64,000 nucleotides of DNA from Lytechinus variegatus (Eukaryota; Echinodermata; Echinoidea; Temnopleuroida; Toxopneustidae): the NCBI RefSeq assembly GCF_018143015.1, contig NC_054742.1, positions 11,515,632 through 11,579,631 on the forward strand, given 5' to 3'. Position numbers and translations under genes: made by a program. The notes under the pieces are model-generated. The model worked only from the letters and a program-made list of their open reading frames with translations. It searched no databases and was not told the DNA's origin. Positions 39,801 to 46,780 of the stretch are shown here, in pieces. How positions within the stretch are numbered: position 1 is the stretch's first letter; the number at the start of each line of letters is the position of its first letter.

Positions 39801-42800
39801 TATGATTTTATGTAATAATATAAGAAAACGGAAAGTGGAGATGTGACATCATCAGCCCACCTAATGAATATTCATTACGACTGTTTTCACAAAATATTGC
39901 TAAACTTTAAATTTCAATAACTTTATTATTTGTTATACGATTTTGATGAAATTTTCGGCATATTGCTCAGTGAATTCTACTCTATGTATTAAGATATAAA
40001 TATTTTCAGCCCGGACCAGGCTTCCCCTTTCTTCCTCCAGATGTAGGCAACATCTCTGTGTCCGGGCAGCTCCATCTGCATTTCATCAGACCAAAGAATA
40101 GACCTCCAAAAAGTTTCATCCATTCCCAGATGTCTTCTGGCAAAGTCCAAACGCGATCTTGTGTGGTTGGGTTTTAGGAGTGGGGACTTTCGTGGCCGTC
40201 ATCCATTCAATCTTGCCTTATTCAAGGTCCTCTGGATGGTTCAATGGCGTAAATCCCGGGGGGATGGGGGGATATATCTCCCCCACTTTTCAAGGAGGGA
40301 GGGGGGATGGCCTGTACAAACATCCCCCTCACTTTTTACGAAAGAAATGAAAAAAAAACACAAGAGATAATTGTTTTATTGATGAAAATTCTTCCTAAGA
40401 TACTGCTTAACAAATAAAACAATATTATTGAATCATAAAATGCAAATAAAGAGCCAGTTCACCATTTCCAAATAAAATACTTATGTCCTTATTATAACAT
40501 TGAAGAGAAAACCCCATTTCTTCCAATTCATCAATTTTGGGGTCTTTTGGAAGGGATTAAGATGGAATGTCAAAAAAAATTGAATGTAATCTCTCATAAA
40601 ACCATTAAATCATCATGGGGTAAAAAAAGATAATAATACATGTATTGGAGGGGTTTTTGCCGTATGGACATACAGTGGGGTAACTACGGGGGGGGGGGGG
40701 GGGGGAAATGCAGGTTATCCTAGTTCAGCTTTCATTCTTATGAAAAATGCAAAAACAAGTATTTTCTTAGGGATATGAATACTTCTGAGCACAACTGTAA
40801 ATATTGATTTTGCTTGAAATATAAGTTGTTTTTTATGTTTGTTTGGTGAGTGTTTAGATCTGTTAAGTTTTTAAGAAAATGTCTTCTTTATCGCCTATGT
40901 TTGTCGATTGATCCCTTGCACTTTGAATAGCCGTAATCCCCCTGGTCTCTCCCCGGTGCTCAGCCGTCCATACCAGGCCAGCAGCGCCTTCATTTTGCCT
41001 TCCCTTGTATGTCCGCCCTGCAAAGAATAGTTGCGCTAAATGTCACAAAAGCTCATGATTGGATCAAAACAATGCTGGATTACGCCGCTTTAGAGCTCAA
41101 ATTATAACCAGAAAATACAAATTTGTTGCTGAAATGAAAACCATTCACAGATGGGGAAGGAGGAGGTGACTCTGTGATTATGGAGTGTCCAGGGCGAATT
41201 CAAGAACCCATGAATATATTTTGAAGCCGCCAAGCGCAAAAAATTAATCCCGTTTACAGCGTTTACAGTAATAAAATACAAAAAGGCAAGTAGGGATATG
41301 ACATCATAAGTTTGCTCATTGAATTTTCATGATGACATGGTTAGAACTGTTTCACCAGAAAAATGTAAATCTTTAAAATGCCATAACTTTGTTATTCCTT
41401 GGTCCAATTTTGATGAAAGTATTTGCACTTTGCTCTGTGAATTCAAATCTATTTATAAATATTTTCAGCCCAGAGGATCCCTTTAACCTTCGTTAAGATT
41501 TCTGGGTTGATAACAAATAGAGTTCATTGTTCATATGACCTTTGATCATGTGATCTGCAACTCATGCCAGATGATGATAAATTTTGCGAAATAGGTCCAT
41601 ATACTTATAAAGCTTGTCTAAAGCTTTGGTAAAGGATCAGGTATGTGAACTACACTGTAGTATTATCAAACTTTGTATTGCAAAAGCATAATAGTCATTG
41701 CATGCATTTTTCCAACTGAAAGGGTTTGAATTTAAATTCTAGCTCCCTCTCTCGATGTTTTTATTTTATTTAAAATAGCCATATTAGAAGGCTACTTAGC
41801 AGGACAAAAATAATATCCTGAAATTTTCAGCCCGTGTCATGCTCGAGAAGGTGTTTTATATAAACAAAACAACATACACAGACATTCTATGTTTGGGGGA
41901 GGGGCACTCACATACATTGGAGGTATGGGGATGTGCCACTTTGATGACCCCCTTTTTCAGATCTGATTATCAGTTCTCTAGATATTCTAAATAACAAAAT
42001 TTCTTTTCAGAAGCCACCCCACCCTGCTCTCAAGACCCCCGTTACGGAACATCTCAGTTCCACCAGCCCTGTCAAAATTGCCAAGCGCGAGCACTGATTC
42101 AGATTGTGAGGACGACACGCATGGCTTTACAACTTTCTCCATAAGTGGCCGCTAGCAGCTTATGTATGCCTATCACCCACATAATACATGCACAGTGAAG
42201 TATTCAATAAAATAGTTGTTGTATTTGCATACATAACAAAAAAATCTCAATAGTATAAATGTAGTTTTAAATGATATGATTTTTGTTATCAAAAAGTTTA
42301 AATGTATTTTTCAATATTTTTCTCTCTCTTGATTAGTGTTCATCTACACAATGCCTGGCTACAAGTGCTCAGTGAAAGAGAGGATGTTGTACTCTAGTTG
42401 TAAGGCTCCATTGCTTTTTTCCTTGGAGCAAATGGGATTTGAAATAGCAGCTAAGGTGAGAAACCAGTGGTAACCTGTTCTTACTCATACTTATTTAATT
42501 GATGCAGCATTTTATTTCTAACTCTTTTATCATGAGGACAGGACTTTCCTATCCTTTGTATTATCATTATTCATGATATCCTTATTGCAGCGCTTTATGA
42601 TGTTTTAAGCTTTAACTCTTTCCTTATTATCCAATTTAAAGTCTCATGCTCATTTACAAGCATATGTCAACATCAGGCTACAGCTCTAGACACAAATGCC
42701 AATAAGCTCATTTTTTATTATATTAGGCAGTTTCACAGCTCATTAGTATGGTGGCTCTGAAGTACGGTTGGTAACGCACATGACACACGACTTCAGTTGT

Positions 42801-45123
42801 GAAGTTAGTAATTTTTTGTTGGAAATCTTGCAAATTTAATCGTGAAGTTTGTGATTTTCACTGCAAAGTTTATAATTGTTTGTCGAGAACTTCACGAATA
42901 AAATTTCAAAGTTTGCAATGAAAATCGCAAACTTCTCAAGTATTATTGCAAACTTTGCAACCAAACTCGCAAACTTCATGACTGACATTGCAAACTTTGC
43001 AAAGAAAGTTATGAACTTCACAACCAACAACAATTTCAAAACTTTTTAATGAAAATTGCAGTTTGCAGCAAAAACCATGAACTTCAAGACTGAAGTAGTT
43101 TGTGATCTATTTTTCTTCAGAGCCACCATACATAATTGAGTATATACAGTGCGTCCCACAAAAAACGAAACCGAGATTTAGCGATGATTTATCATAACTT
43201 GATCATAAATACAATAGACAAATGACATATCAATGTAAAGCTTAAAATCTCCTCTTTCATCTGATATCACTTAGATTATTCCTCATTCACGCATGAGTAG
43301 GCAAAAACAATTTGAAGAAAGGATACCAAAAACTCATTTGGCCAGGGGTTTCTGAATTTCAAAACGAAAATCACATGCCTTGAAAGTTCAATATCTGCCC
43401 TTTTATTTGATACCTTAATCACAAAAAATGGCCAAGAAGTAAGAAAGGTATGGTTCCTCAAAAAAATGCTTGTATAACCATAATTTCATTAAATTAACGT
43501 GTTTTCGACGGTTTTCCACAGAAGCTATCACACGATTAACAAAAGACTTAATGCATGGCTGATCGTCAACAAAACGGAGTGTCGAGTGAGTTTGAACGAT
43601 AGCCTGTAAAACCTCTTCATTTTATGAAATTATTGAAATTCAAGCCTTATTTCAAATAACCAGAACTTTGTTATTTCTTGACCATTTTCTAAAATTGAGG
43701 TATCAAATTGAAGATCAGATATTGAAATTTCTAAAAATGTGGTTTTGTTTTTGAAACCCAGATACAGCCCGCCAAATGACTTTTTGGTATCCCCTCTTCA
43801 AATTGTTTTTGCTCACTCATGCATGAATGAGAAATAGTCTAAATAATTTCAAATGAAAGAGGAGATTCTAAGCTTTACAATGGTAGGTCATTTGTCTATT
43901 ATATTTGTGAAAAAGTTATGATAAATCATTGATAAATATCGGTTTTGTTTTTTGTGGGACGCACTGTACATATGAATATGAGACTGACCTTAGTGCATGA
44001 TAATTCACCTCGAATTAATCAAGAAAAAGAAAACTTCTTGATTTATAGTACAGGATTTGGTCAGTTTTCATTCATTTCGGGTAGTCATAGGTGGAATTTT
44101 ATGATAATTATGTAACATAAACACAGATAGGCTTGTGTGTAAGCAAGTATTAACATATTTCAAATCATTTTATCCTAGATATGGACTTGGATTGTACTTT
44201 ATACCAAATTATTTTCTGTATCACAGCTCTTTTCTTTCCAGTGACATCTGGGGGGTTTCATAAGAGTTAAGTGTGACTTAGAATCATGTTTAAATACCAA
44301 TGTGTGTGTTATTCAACTCATTATCTCATTGATGGACATGCAGTAGTGTGCGCCCCGTGTGCATGATCTGACCAAAGTACAGCAATATAGGACATACTGC
44401 ATGCAACTGAAATTGAAGAGCGACTTTAAATCACACTTAAATCTTAGTGGAACGCCCCCTTGAAAGATTTAAGCAGACATTTGATTGGAAGGGCAAGCAA
44501 TTGTTAAAGTTTTGGCCTATCCCCCCATATTATTTGTCTTCTAAACACTTTTGGCACCACTGTTTTCCTTCTCTAGATTGTTTTATTTTACTGTATTGAT
44601 GAAGCAGCTAGTATTGATTTTAGTATCTGAAGTCTAGTTATAGAGGCATTATTTGTCTCATATTCATATGGTTGCATCATTTCATTCATGAAACCACGAG
44701 TCATAGGTCTTTTTACCAATAGAGTGGAACTCAATTGCAAACCGAAATGTAAACTTCTGATTGCTTGAAATTCAAGTTTTGTTTGTTCTTTGCTTTCTGG
44801 ATATTTGATAACAAAATATTTGCCCAATAGGGCTCTGACTGCAGAGTTGTAGATTTTAATTAATTTTATTCACATTTGGAAGGGAATGAATGAAAAAATG
44901 ACGATTAAAAAAGCCAGTGTAGTATATTTATTATTCATTCATGTCTGAAATATCATGTTACTTGTTTATGCAGATTGAAATTGAAGAACGCAAAGAACTG
45001 ACAGAGGACTTCCTGATGAGTGAAATTCATCCTATAAGAATTGTTCATAAGCCAAAGTTCAGCAAACCTCAGGGACCAGCAGGAAGGAGAGGTCAATCAA
45101 GGGTCACAAATACTAAAAAATAA
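12801..45123 (+). CDS. TWF: Twinfilin, nine exons, complete
   Basis: Twinfilin is a cytoplasmic actin regulator. It sequesters ADP-actin monomers, caps barbed ends and binds capping protein. The nine exons total 1,038 nt and encode 345 aa, the usual size for the family (about 350). The N-terminus MSHQTGIQ is the conserved twinfilin start. Two ADF-homology domains follow, at roughly residues 5-133 and 170-305. The second includes [20 protein letters not shown], with the actin-contact MPGY...R.LYSS core. The tail [15 protein letters not shown] matches the conserved basic capping-protein-binding tail. Exon phases close at every junction. Intron 3 is AT-AC (U12 type); the other seven are GT-AG. 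Vertebrates have TWF1 and TWF2; nothing here indicates which this pre-duplication gene is closer to. The gene spans 32 kb, mostly transposons. Twinfilin is listed among kinases in old nomenclature (PTK9) but has no kinase domain. Confidence 0.96.
13255..13349 (-). repeat. Left piece of a repeat split by a LINE
   Basis: It contains GCAGCCGTCTGTTTCGAGGA and CTCCTCGTACACAAACGGCT, a self-complementary pair, ending GCAGCCACC. The reverse complement is found joined to the rest of the same repeat at 63240-63345, where nothing interrupts it. The continuation of this copy resumes at 17268. Confidence 0.8.
13380..14935 (+). pseudogene. LINE ORF2 fragment: reverse transcriptase C-terminal part
   Basis: The frame opens at the truncation, with [11 protein letters not shown] before the ATG-less start. 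It then has the catalytic [12 protein letters not shown] (YADD at about 13467-13478). [20 protein letters not shown] and [12 protein letters not shown] blocks follow, typical of L1-clade proteins. The C-terminal Cys/His segment is [18 protein letters not shown]. The frame is open to the insertion point after LLNHII. It continues in the same frame beyond the inserted element at 16463 to a TGA at 16637-16639 (KWDNFHTSR end). There are no internal stops, so the copy is fairly young, but it lacks ORF1, the endonuclease and most of the palm/fingers. It cannot move by itself. Confidence 0.85.
14936..16455. mobile_element. Non-autonomous TIR transposon, 1,520 bp, inserted in LINE
   Basis: The ends are CAAGGCTCCACATTAAC and its near reverse complement (GCTAATGTCGAGCCTTG). 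They are flanked by TATTATC on both sides (14929-14935 and 16456-16462), a 7-bp target duplication. Removing the element plus one duplication restores the LINE frame exactly. Both subterminal regions have several copies of GGTGGCCCG/CGGGCCACC, as expected for transposase binding. The interior is AT- and A-rich with no transposase. The ends resemble hAT, but a 7-bp duplication is one short of the hAT norm, so the family is uncertain. Confidence 0.85.
16463..16639 (+). pseudogene. LINE ORF2 C-terminus, right of the insertion
   Basis: This continues the frame of 13380-14935 after the 1.5-kb insertion: [20 protein letters not shown], then a basic/acidic charged tail ending KWDNFHTSR and stop. The 3' UTR with a (GT)n tract follows to the A-rich end. 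Confidence 0.8.
16750..16812. repeat. (GT)n microsatellite in LINE 3' UTR
   Basis: Mostly GTGTGTGT with GGGT interruptions. It generates the His/Thr-rich open frames on the minus strand, which are not genes. Confidence 0.9.
17268..17640 (-). repeat. Right piece of the LINE-split repeat
   Basis: This is the reverse complement of about 62880-63240: GCAATGCGATTCCCCCCGTC, TTGGCATTAATTGCCAAAAA, CTTACCTCGGCTGTCGCGC, ACATATGGCCATTGAGTCCC. Read in the 63-kb orientation, it has a GCCGAGGTAAGT donor-like site. In the other orientation it has a 48-codon frame starting [19 protein letters not shown] (from 17500). Confidence 0.8.
18437..18520 (+). CDS. TWF: Twinfilin exon 2
   Basis: 84 nt (2+81+1). The acceptor is ACCAACAG and the donor GTTAGT. 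It encodes [20 protein letters not shown] and the first strand IKVVIEE of ADF-H domain 1. Confidence 0.92.
19811..20508. mobile_element. MITE with internal ~200-bp tandem duplication
   Basis: The ends are ATAAACCCCTCAAAAAAAGT and the inverse TTTTTTTTTGAGTGGTTTAT, with GCAACTCA/TGAGTTGC just inside. TTGAGTGCTAATAAATTTCT and the following about 170 bp occur twice (from 19842 and from 20053). Confidence 0.7.
21028..21383. mobile_element. MITE with ~65-bp TIRs
   Basis: TAGTCTGCAGGCATAGACCC at the left is matched in inverse by GGGTCTGTGCATGTAGACTA at the right. Further paired blocks are AAACTTTGATC, AAGTGGG and AGACTAGCA. A solo end of the same family lies near 22845-22868. There is no coding capacity. 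Confidence 0.7.
22495..22780. mobile_element. Small MITE
   Basis: GTATTCTGAACTCGGGTTTA is inverted at the right as AAACCTGACTTAAGAATAC. The left block continues AATTAAACTCTGG and the right GTCTAAGTTAAACC. About 285 bp in all, with no frame. Confidence 0.6.
23277..23327 (+). CDS. TWF: Twinfilin exon 3
   Basis: 51 nt (2+48+1). The acceptor is TTTTAACAG. It encodes [16 protein letters not shown], matching the (Q)LVxG...VGxWDQD segment of ADF-H 1. The next base starts ATATCCTTT, a U12-type 5' splice site. Confidence 0.92.
23328..24363 (+). other. TWF: U12-type AT-AC intron of twinfilin
   Basis: The intron begins ATATCCTTT at 23328, identical to the minor-spliceosome 5' consensus. It ends TTAC at 24363. 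TTTTCCTTGAC lies at 24342-24352 and matches the U12 branch-site consensus. The candidate branch A at 24351 is 12 nt from the 3' end, inside the usual range. Joining G|AT gives [13 protein letters not shown], which aligns residue for residue with twinfilin WDQDYDRAVLPLL. The nearest GT-AG alternative (GTAAAG at 23342 to TATTAG near 24379) breaks the frame. The intron also contains MITE family B (about 23619-24165). Confidence 0.92.
23619..24165. mobile_element. MITE family B (GGCTGAAAAT), palindromic copy
   Basis: It starts near GGTAGGACAGGCTGAAAATG. The arms carry AAAATTTGATCAAAATTGAA and, inverted, TTAATGGAATTTTCAGCATT, with ATGATGTCATATCCCCAC against GTGGGGATATAACATCATC. The cleaner copy is at 39410-40017. 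It lies inside the U12 intron. Confidence 0.65.
24364..24491 (+). CDS. TWF: Twinfilin exon 4
   Basis: 128 nt (2+126). It encodes [20 protein letters not shown] and [17 protein letters not shown], the conserved core of ADF-H 1 (family: [27 protein letters not shown]). The donor is GTAAGT at 24492. Confidence 0.95.
24492..25226 (+). other. Twinfilin intron 4
   Basis: 735 bp, GTAAGT...ATGCCAG. It is plain AT-rich sequence with no repeat or exon recognised. Confidence 0.8.
25227..25325 (+). CDS. TWF: Twinfilin exon 5
   Basis: 33 codons, phase 0 at both ends. It encodes [20 protein letters not shown], the [20 protein letters not shown] segment with actin-binding helix residues of ADF-H 1. The acceptor is TGCCAG and the donor GTAAAA. 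Confidence 0.95.
25357..26235. repeat. AGGTCAAAGGTCA tandem repeat family, second locus
   Basis: It begins TCTCACCTGCCTAGCAGAGC and ATAGGCGCCGCTTTTCTGAC, the inverse of the right end of the repeat at 2462-3395. Units carry CATGACCAAGGTCAAAGGTC (exact AGGTCAAAGGTCA at 25556) and AACTTAGACCATGTTG. A second block starts near 26010 (GGTGCTGCTTTTTGATGGTT). It lies in twinfilin intron 5. Confidence 0.7.
26425..26655 (+). CDS. TWF: Twinfilin exon 6
   Basis: 77 codons, phase 0 at both ends. It spans the end of ADF-H 1 ([11 protein letters not shown]), the linker ([20 protein letters not shown]) and the start of ADF-H 2 ([20 protein letters not shown]). The acceptor is CCGTCAG and the donor GTAACT. 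Confidence 0.95.
27655..28530. repeat. Tandem repeat element (CAAAGGTCACAGCTCATTA units)
   Basis: Five to six imperfect units of about 120-130 bp contain GAGTTGGTTTCCGCACAATA, CTCGAAAAATATTAA, GATGACACCAAAATA and GTCAAAGGTCACAGCTCATT. The left flank ATGCCCCCACAGATGAAGTT and right CTGGGGCATCTGTGTCCTTT share inverted TGCCCC/GGGGCA words. Confidence 0.65.
28998..29595. mobile_element. MITE family A, complete copy
   Basis: It starts TTAAAGGTCAAGTCCACCTC and ends GGGGGTGGACTTGTCCTA, inverted. Both arms carry the AAAATTTCATCAAAATTGGA / TCCGATTTTGATGAAATG pair, giving a long imperfect hairpin. Confidence 0.75.
30724..30874 (+). CDS. TWF: Twinfilin exon 7
   Basis: 151 nt (150+1). It encodes [12 protein letters not shown] and [20 protein letters not shown], the centre of ADF-H 2 (family: [24 protein letters not shown]). 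The acceptor is TATCAACAG and the donor GTAAGA. Confidence 0.95.
31040..31345. mobile_element. MITE family B, half copy
   Basis: It has CCAAGCTGAAAATATTCTTA, TGCTGAAAATTTCACCAAAA, GCATGAATATTCATTA-like words and GATGATGTCACATCCCCACT, matching one arm of 39410-40017. The other arm is lost. Confidence 0.6.
31424..32040. mobile_element. TIR element with repeated CACTAGTATTCAACC
   Basis: Both ends read TACCGTA, one base, then GGCACTAGTATTCAACC (31424 forward and 32040 reverse). Extra copies of GGCACTAGTATTCAA occur inside near 31613, 31636 and, inverted with changes, 31822-31845. No transposase frame; 617 bp. Confidence 0.8.
32328..32596. mobile_element. Small MITE, GGGCCC-ended, in the Tc1 3' region
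   Basis: CTGGGCCCTGTCTTACAAAG at the left is answered by CTTCGTAAGACGGGCCCAG inverted at the right. Both are followed by ACAATTGATCCAATCA. About 269 bp with roughly 40-bp TIRs and no frame. Confidence 0.8.
32755..32815 (-). pseudogene. Tc1 transposase C-terminus
   Basis: The minus strand reads [17 protein letters not shown] then a stop. This matches the (M)PRRxxAVIxxKG...Y end of Tc1 transposases. It is isolated from the rest of the gene by later insertions and a deletion. Confidence 0.7.
32818..32945 (-). repeat. LINE 3' end with (ATCTTGA)n-type tail
   Basis: On the minus strand this ends CATGGACCAATAAAACAATC then TTGAATCTTGAA, a short tandem tail typical of CR1/L2-like LINEs. It is most simply the 3' end of the LINE at 36416-39300, cut off by the element at 32948-35989. 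That link is an inference. Confidence 0.45.
32948..35989. mobile_element. 3.0-kb TIR element with GTGAGTGACACGACA clusters
   Basis: A perfect 18-bp inverted repeat AGCTGGTCATTTTCAAAC closes both ends (32948-32965 and 35972-35989). Eight copies of GTGAGTGACACGACA or one-base variants, all in the same orientation, form two clusters. The left cluster starts at 32966, 33134, 33322 and 33345; the right at 35405, 35424, 35441 and 35607. The middle is AT-rich and holds a broken minus-strand coding remnant. I see no clear target duplication and cannot name the superfamily. Confidence 0.7.
33560..34000 (-). pseudogene. Degraded coding remnant, not identified
   Basis: The minus strand has a 76-codon frame including [20 protein letters not shown] and [15 protein letters not shown] second frame then has [20 protein letters not shown], implying a frameshift near 33770. 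It reads like decayed protein (charged, with a predicted helix/strand mix) rather than random AT-rich translation. I do not recognise the family. It may be cargo or a transposase piece of the surrounding element. Confidence 0.3.
36180..36412. repeat. Polypurine tract
   Basis: About 230 bp that is almost purely A and G on the plus strand (GAAGAAGAA, GGAGAAAAAG). It can form triplex DNA. It lies next to the LINE's reverse-transcriptase end, probably in its 3' UTR. Confidence 0.85.
36416..38380 (-). pseudogene. LINE reverse transcriptase, multiply frameshifted
   Basis: The blocks in order are: [72 protein letters not shown] (shifted frame); [36 protein letters not shown]. The catalytic motif is FADE where FADD is expected, an inactivating change. 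The C-terminal frame has [15 protein letters not shown] and [18 protein letters not shown]. It is dead. Confidence 0.85.
38468..39127 (-). pseudogene. LINE apurinic endonuclease domain
   Basis: The frame starts in a basic region ([15 protein letters not shown]). It carries endonuclease motifs [42 protein letters not shown] and the catalytic GDFN. It stops after a frameshift. The correct continuation, [20 protein letters not shown], is readable in the next frame. Confidence 0.85.
39305..39400 (-). pseudogene. Tc1 transposase middle fragment
   Basis: The minus strand reads [20 protein letters not shown] and FSG, matching the conserved PKNTxxxxKHGGGSxMxWGCFS of Tc1 transposases. It lies between the LINE and a MITE. 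Confidence 0.75.
39410..40017. mobile_element. MITE family B, complete palindromic copy
   Basis: GGTCCGGGCTGAAAGTATTT and its inverse AAATATTTTCAGCCCGGACC close the element. The arms share AAAATTTCATCAAAATTGAA, CATGAATATTCATTAGGTGG and GATGATGTCACATCTCCAC in mirrored order. It splits the Tc1 transposase between residues now at 39400 and 40020. Confidence 0.8.
40020..40250 (-). pseudogene. Tc1 transposase N-proximal/catalytic fragment
   Basis: The minus strand reads [13 protein letters not shown], then stop, then [39 protein letters not shown] and [14 protein letters not shown] follow. This covers the end of the HTH region and the first acidic catalytic residue (WSDE; Tc1 consensus WTDE). The DNA-binding N-terminus is missing. 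Confidence 0.85.
40256..40725. mobile_element. Poly-G/C-flanked insertion, probable MITE
   Basis: It begins CCCGGGGGGATGGGGGGATA and TATCTCCCCCAC, and ends near a run of 19 G (40688-40706) after CATACAGTGGGGTAACTACG. It is inserted between transposase and the right TIR of the Tc1 relic. I could not pair the ends convincingly. Confidence 0.4.
41275..41495. mobile_element. MITE family B, half copy
   Basis: It has GGGATATGACATCATAAG, GAATTTTCATGATGACATGG, TTTTGATGAAAGTATTTGCA and TATTTTCAGCCCAGAGGATC. This matches the right arm of 39410-40017. Confidence 0.6.
42337..42455 (+). CDS. TWF: Twinfilin exon 8
   Basis: 119 nt (2+117). It encodes [20 protein letters not shown] and [20 protein letters not shown], the actin-binding heart of ADF-H 2. 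The acceptor is CTTGATTAG and the donor GTGAGA. Confidence 0.96.
42745..43132. mobile_element. TIR element containing a 21-bp minisatellite
   Basis: GTATGGTGGCTCTGAAG (about 42747) and its inverse CTTCAGAGCCACCATAC (about 43115-43131) are the ends. Between them about eight units of 21 bp, built around GCAAACTT, make a translated heptad ladder on the minus strand (KFA at every seventh residue). No transposase. Confidence 0.75.
43147..43966. mobile_element. Near-palindromic mariner-like element, 820 bp
   Basis: It starts CAGTGCGTCCCACAAAAAAC and ends GTTTTTTGTGGGACGCACTG, flanked by TA on both sides. The two arms match for about 350 bp (for example AAATCTCCTCTTTCATCTGA against its inverse, and CAATTTGAAGAAAGGATACC against GGTATCCCCTCTTCAAATTG). 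They leave a loop of roughly 100-150 bp. No transposase. Confidence 0.85.
44250..44461. mobile_element. Small MITE
   Basis: GGGGGGTTTCATAAGAGTTA is paired with the inverse ending CTTAGTGGAACGCCCCCT. Inside these, AAGTGTGACTTAGAA pairs with TTTAAATCACACTTA. About 212 bp, in twinfilin intron 8. Confidence 0.65.
44974..45123 (+). CDS. TWF: Twinfilin exon 9 (terminal)
   Basis: 50 codons including TAA. It encodes [20 protein letters not shown] (end of ADF-H 2) and the tail [20 protein letters not shown]. Twinfilin tails bind capping protein and phosphoinositides. The acceptor is TTATGCAG. Confidence 0.95.
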   Translation: MEIEERKELTEDFLMSEIHPIRIVHKPKFSKPQGPAGRRGQSRVTNTKK

Positions 45124-46780
45124 ATAAGCTATAGAGAATTTTTTTAAATGCATAGAATATTGAGCTAAGAATAGGAAAGTGCTTGGGATTAATATATGTA
45201 TTGAAAATAGAAAGTAGAGGTCAACCATAGCTCATTTTATCTTTATGTAGTATAACAATCCCCCATGACCTCTCTGGTCCAAAAGAGATTGAATCATGTC
45301 TATAAATCTTTCTTCCCAACCATTAATTTACATCTTTATATTATATGTTCATGAAATTGCCTTAAAGAATCTAGTCCATCATATTCTCATTTCACTATGT
45401 TGTGTCTGTGAATAATTTATTTGTAGAAATCCTGTATTGTTATACATGTAGTCAAAGTACACTTCCTTGAGGCATATCTCAGAATCTGCTCCATTGCCAG
45501 TGTAAAAAGTAACCTTAGTAAAAAAAAAATATCTCACTTGTCATTGGGCATGTTTGTTACTAAAATTCAAATTGATTGATATGTTGTGGGTTAGGAGATC
45601 CACTTATTTGTAGTTCAAACAATATATTTTCCTGTATCAATGCTATATAAATTGAAGAATTGCAAAAACTTAGTTGAGTGGTAGTCTTATAATCCAGTCT
45701 ATTAATTTAAAACCAGTTGATGTGCTTGTTTCCTGTGATAAAATGAATATTCATTACCACATCATTGGTTTTGTAGTTGTATTCCACTTTAAATAGTTGA
45801 AACTGAATATTGGTAAATGCATGTATCTTGCATCTTCTATTGGGAATTGTTACAATTAGATACTGGGGCCCTATTTCATACTTAGAATTAGTGATAACTC
45901 TGCATCCAATCAAATCTATGTTCCAGTTGAAAATACAATATCATGATATATCTTTATGTCTGTACTTTGTAAATGTAACCGTTTTCTCAAGGGCTTGTCT
46001 TCTGGCTGACAGATTACCATGTGGCTTTCATGACCCATCACTTGTGACTCTTCAGAATATCATTTCATAAAATGTTGTTTAATATTTAAGTTACCATAAT
46101 GAGATTCATACGTGCTTCTCTGTCAACTTGTCAGACAAAAATATTGATTTCCAGGAGCTAAACATAGGGAGATCTTCAGTAACCATCAGAGAATGAACTG
46201 ATTGTGCAGTGCAAGGAGACAGGCCCTCTAGACTTTCATTAGCTATCTTACTTATGTGCAGCCACTAGTTATGTAAACATTGAAAAGGAGAGGATGTCGA
46301 AGGAAATCTGATCTGTTTCTTTGTAGTAAATGTACCCTGAACAAAAGTATGTATTAAATTTTGACTTTGTCTCTCTCTCTCCAAATCTTTCTCAATCCCC
46401 TATCCATTTTCTTTCTTTCGATCATACCCACCCCCTTTCTCCACTCCTTCCCTCTTTTCTAATTTTTTGTCCATTCTCCAATTCCCTACACTAGTGCCAG
46501 GATGGTTGTTCCACAGATAATTAATTTGAAGTAATGCCATGCTCAGAAAGTGCTATTAAATGTATTTGGCTTTTATGGTACATCATCGATTTCAAGAACT
46601 CATACCTCCTGAGCATGGTGGGGGGGGGGGGTGAGACTGAATTGAAAAGCAGTGTAAATATATGAAGATTTGTCTCCAGATTCTTTTTGAAGAAAGTCAA
46701 TAAATATTCAAGAGAAGGTTTATAATATTACAGAACTTTTGTATAAATTTTATTATGATTATTGTTAACAATGAATAAAA
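45124..46780 (+). other. Twinfilin 3' UTR region with poly(A) signals
   Basis: No coding or repeat element was recognised here except an incomplete GGGGCCCTATTTCATAC end near 45866. AATAAA occurs at 46699-46704 and 46774-46779, plausible for a 1.6-kb 3' UTR. An early AATAAA overlaps the stop and is not a likely site. A G run lies at about 46620. Confidence 0.45.

Larger units (their letters stand above)
32253..40797 (-). mobile_element. Tc1-family transposon relic, heavily interrupted
   Basis: The TIRs are CAGTTGTGCTCAGAGGTATT at 32253 and the inverse at 40797 (AATACTTCTGAGCACAACTG), each flanked by TA. Similarity between the ends extends about 60 bp. Minus-strand transposase pieces lie near the right end (40020-40250), at 39305-39400 and at 32755-32815, in correct N-to-C order. 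Elements at 32328-32596, 32948-35989, about 36160-39300, 39410-40017 and about 40256-40720 have landed in it. About 100 residues between the second and third coding pieces are missing. Confidence 0.8.
30875..42336 (+). other. Twinfilin intron 7, transposon graveyard
   Basis: 11.5 kb, GTAAGA...TTGATTAG. It holds the MITE at 31040, the TIR element at 31424, the broken Tc1 and everything nested in it (32253-40797), and a half MITE near 41275. The remaining parts (40800-41270 and 41500-42300) contain no recognised exon. Confidence 0.85.
42456..44973 (+). other. Twinfilin intron 8
   Basis: 2.5 kb, GTGAGA...TTTATGCAG. It contains three TIR elements (42745, 43147 and 44250). The rest is AT-rich with no exon seen. 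Confidence 0.8.
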
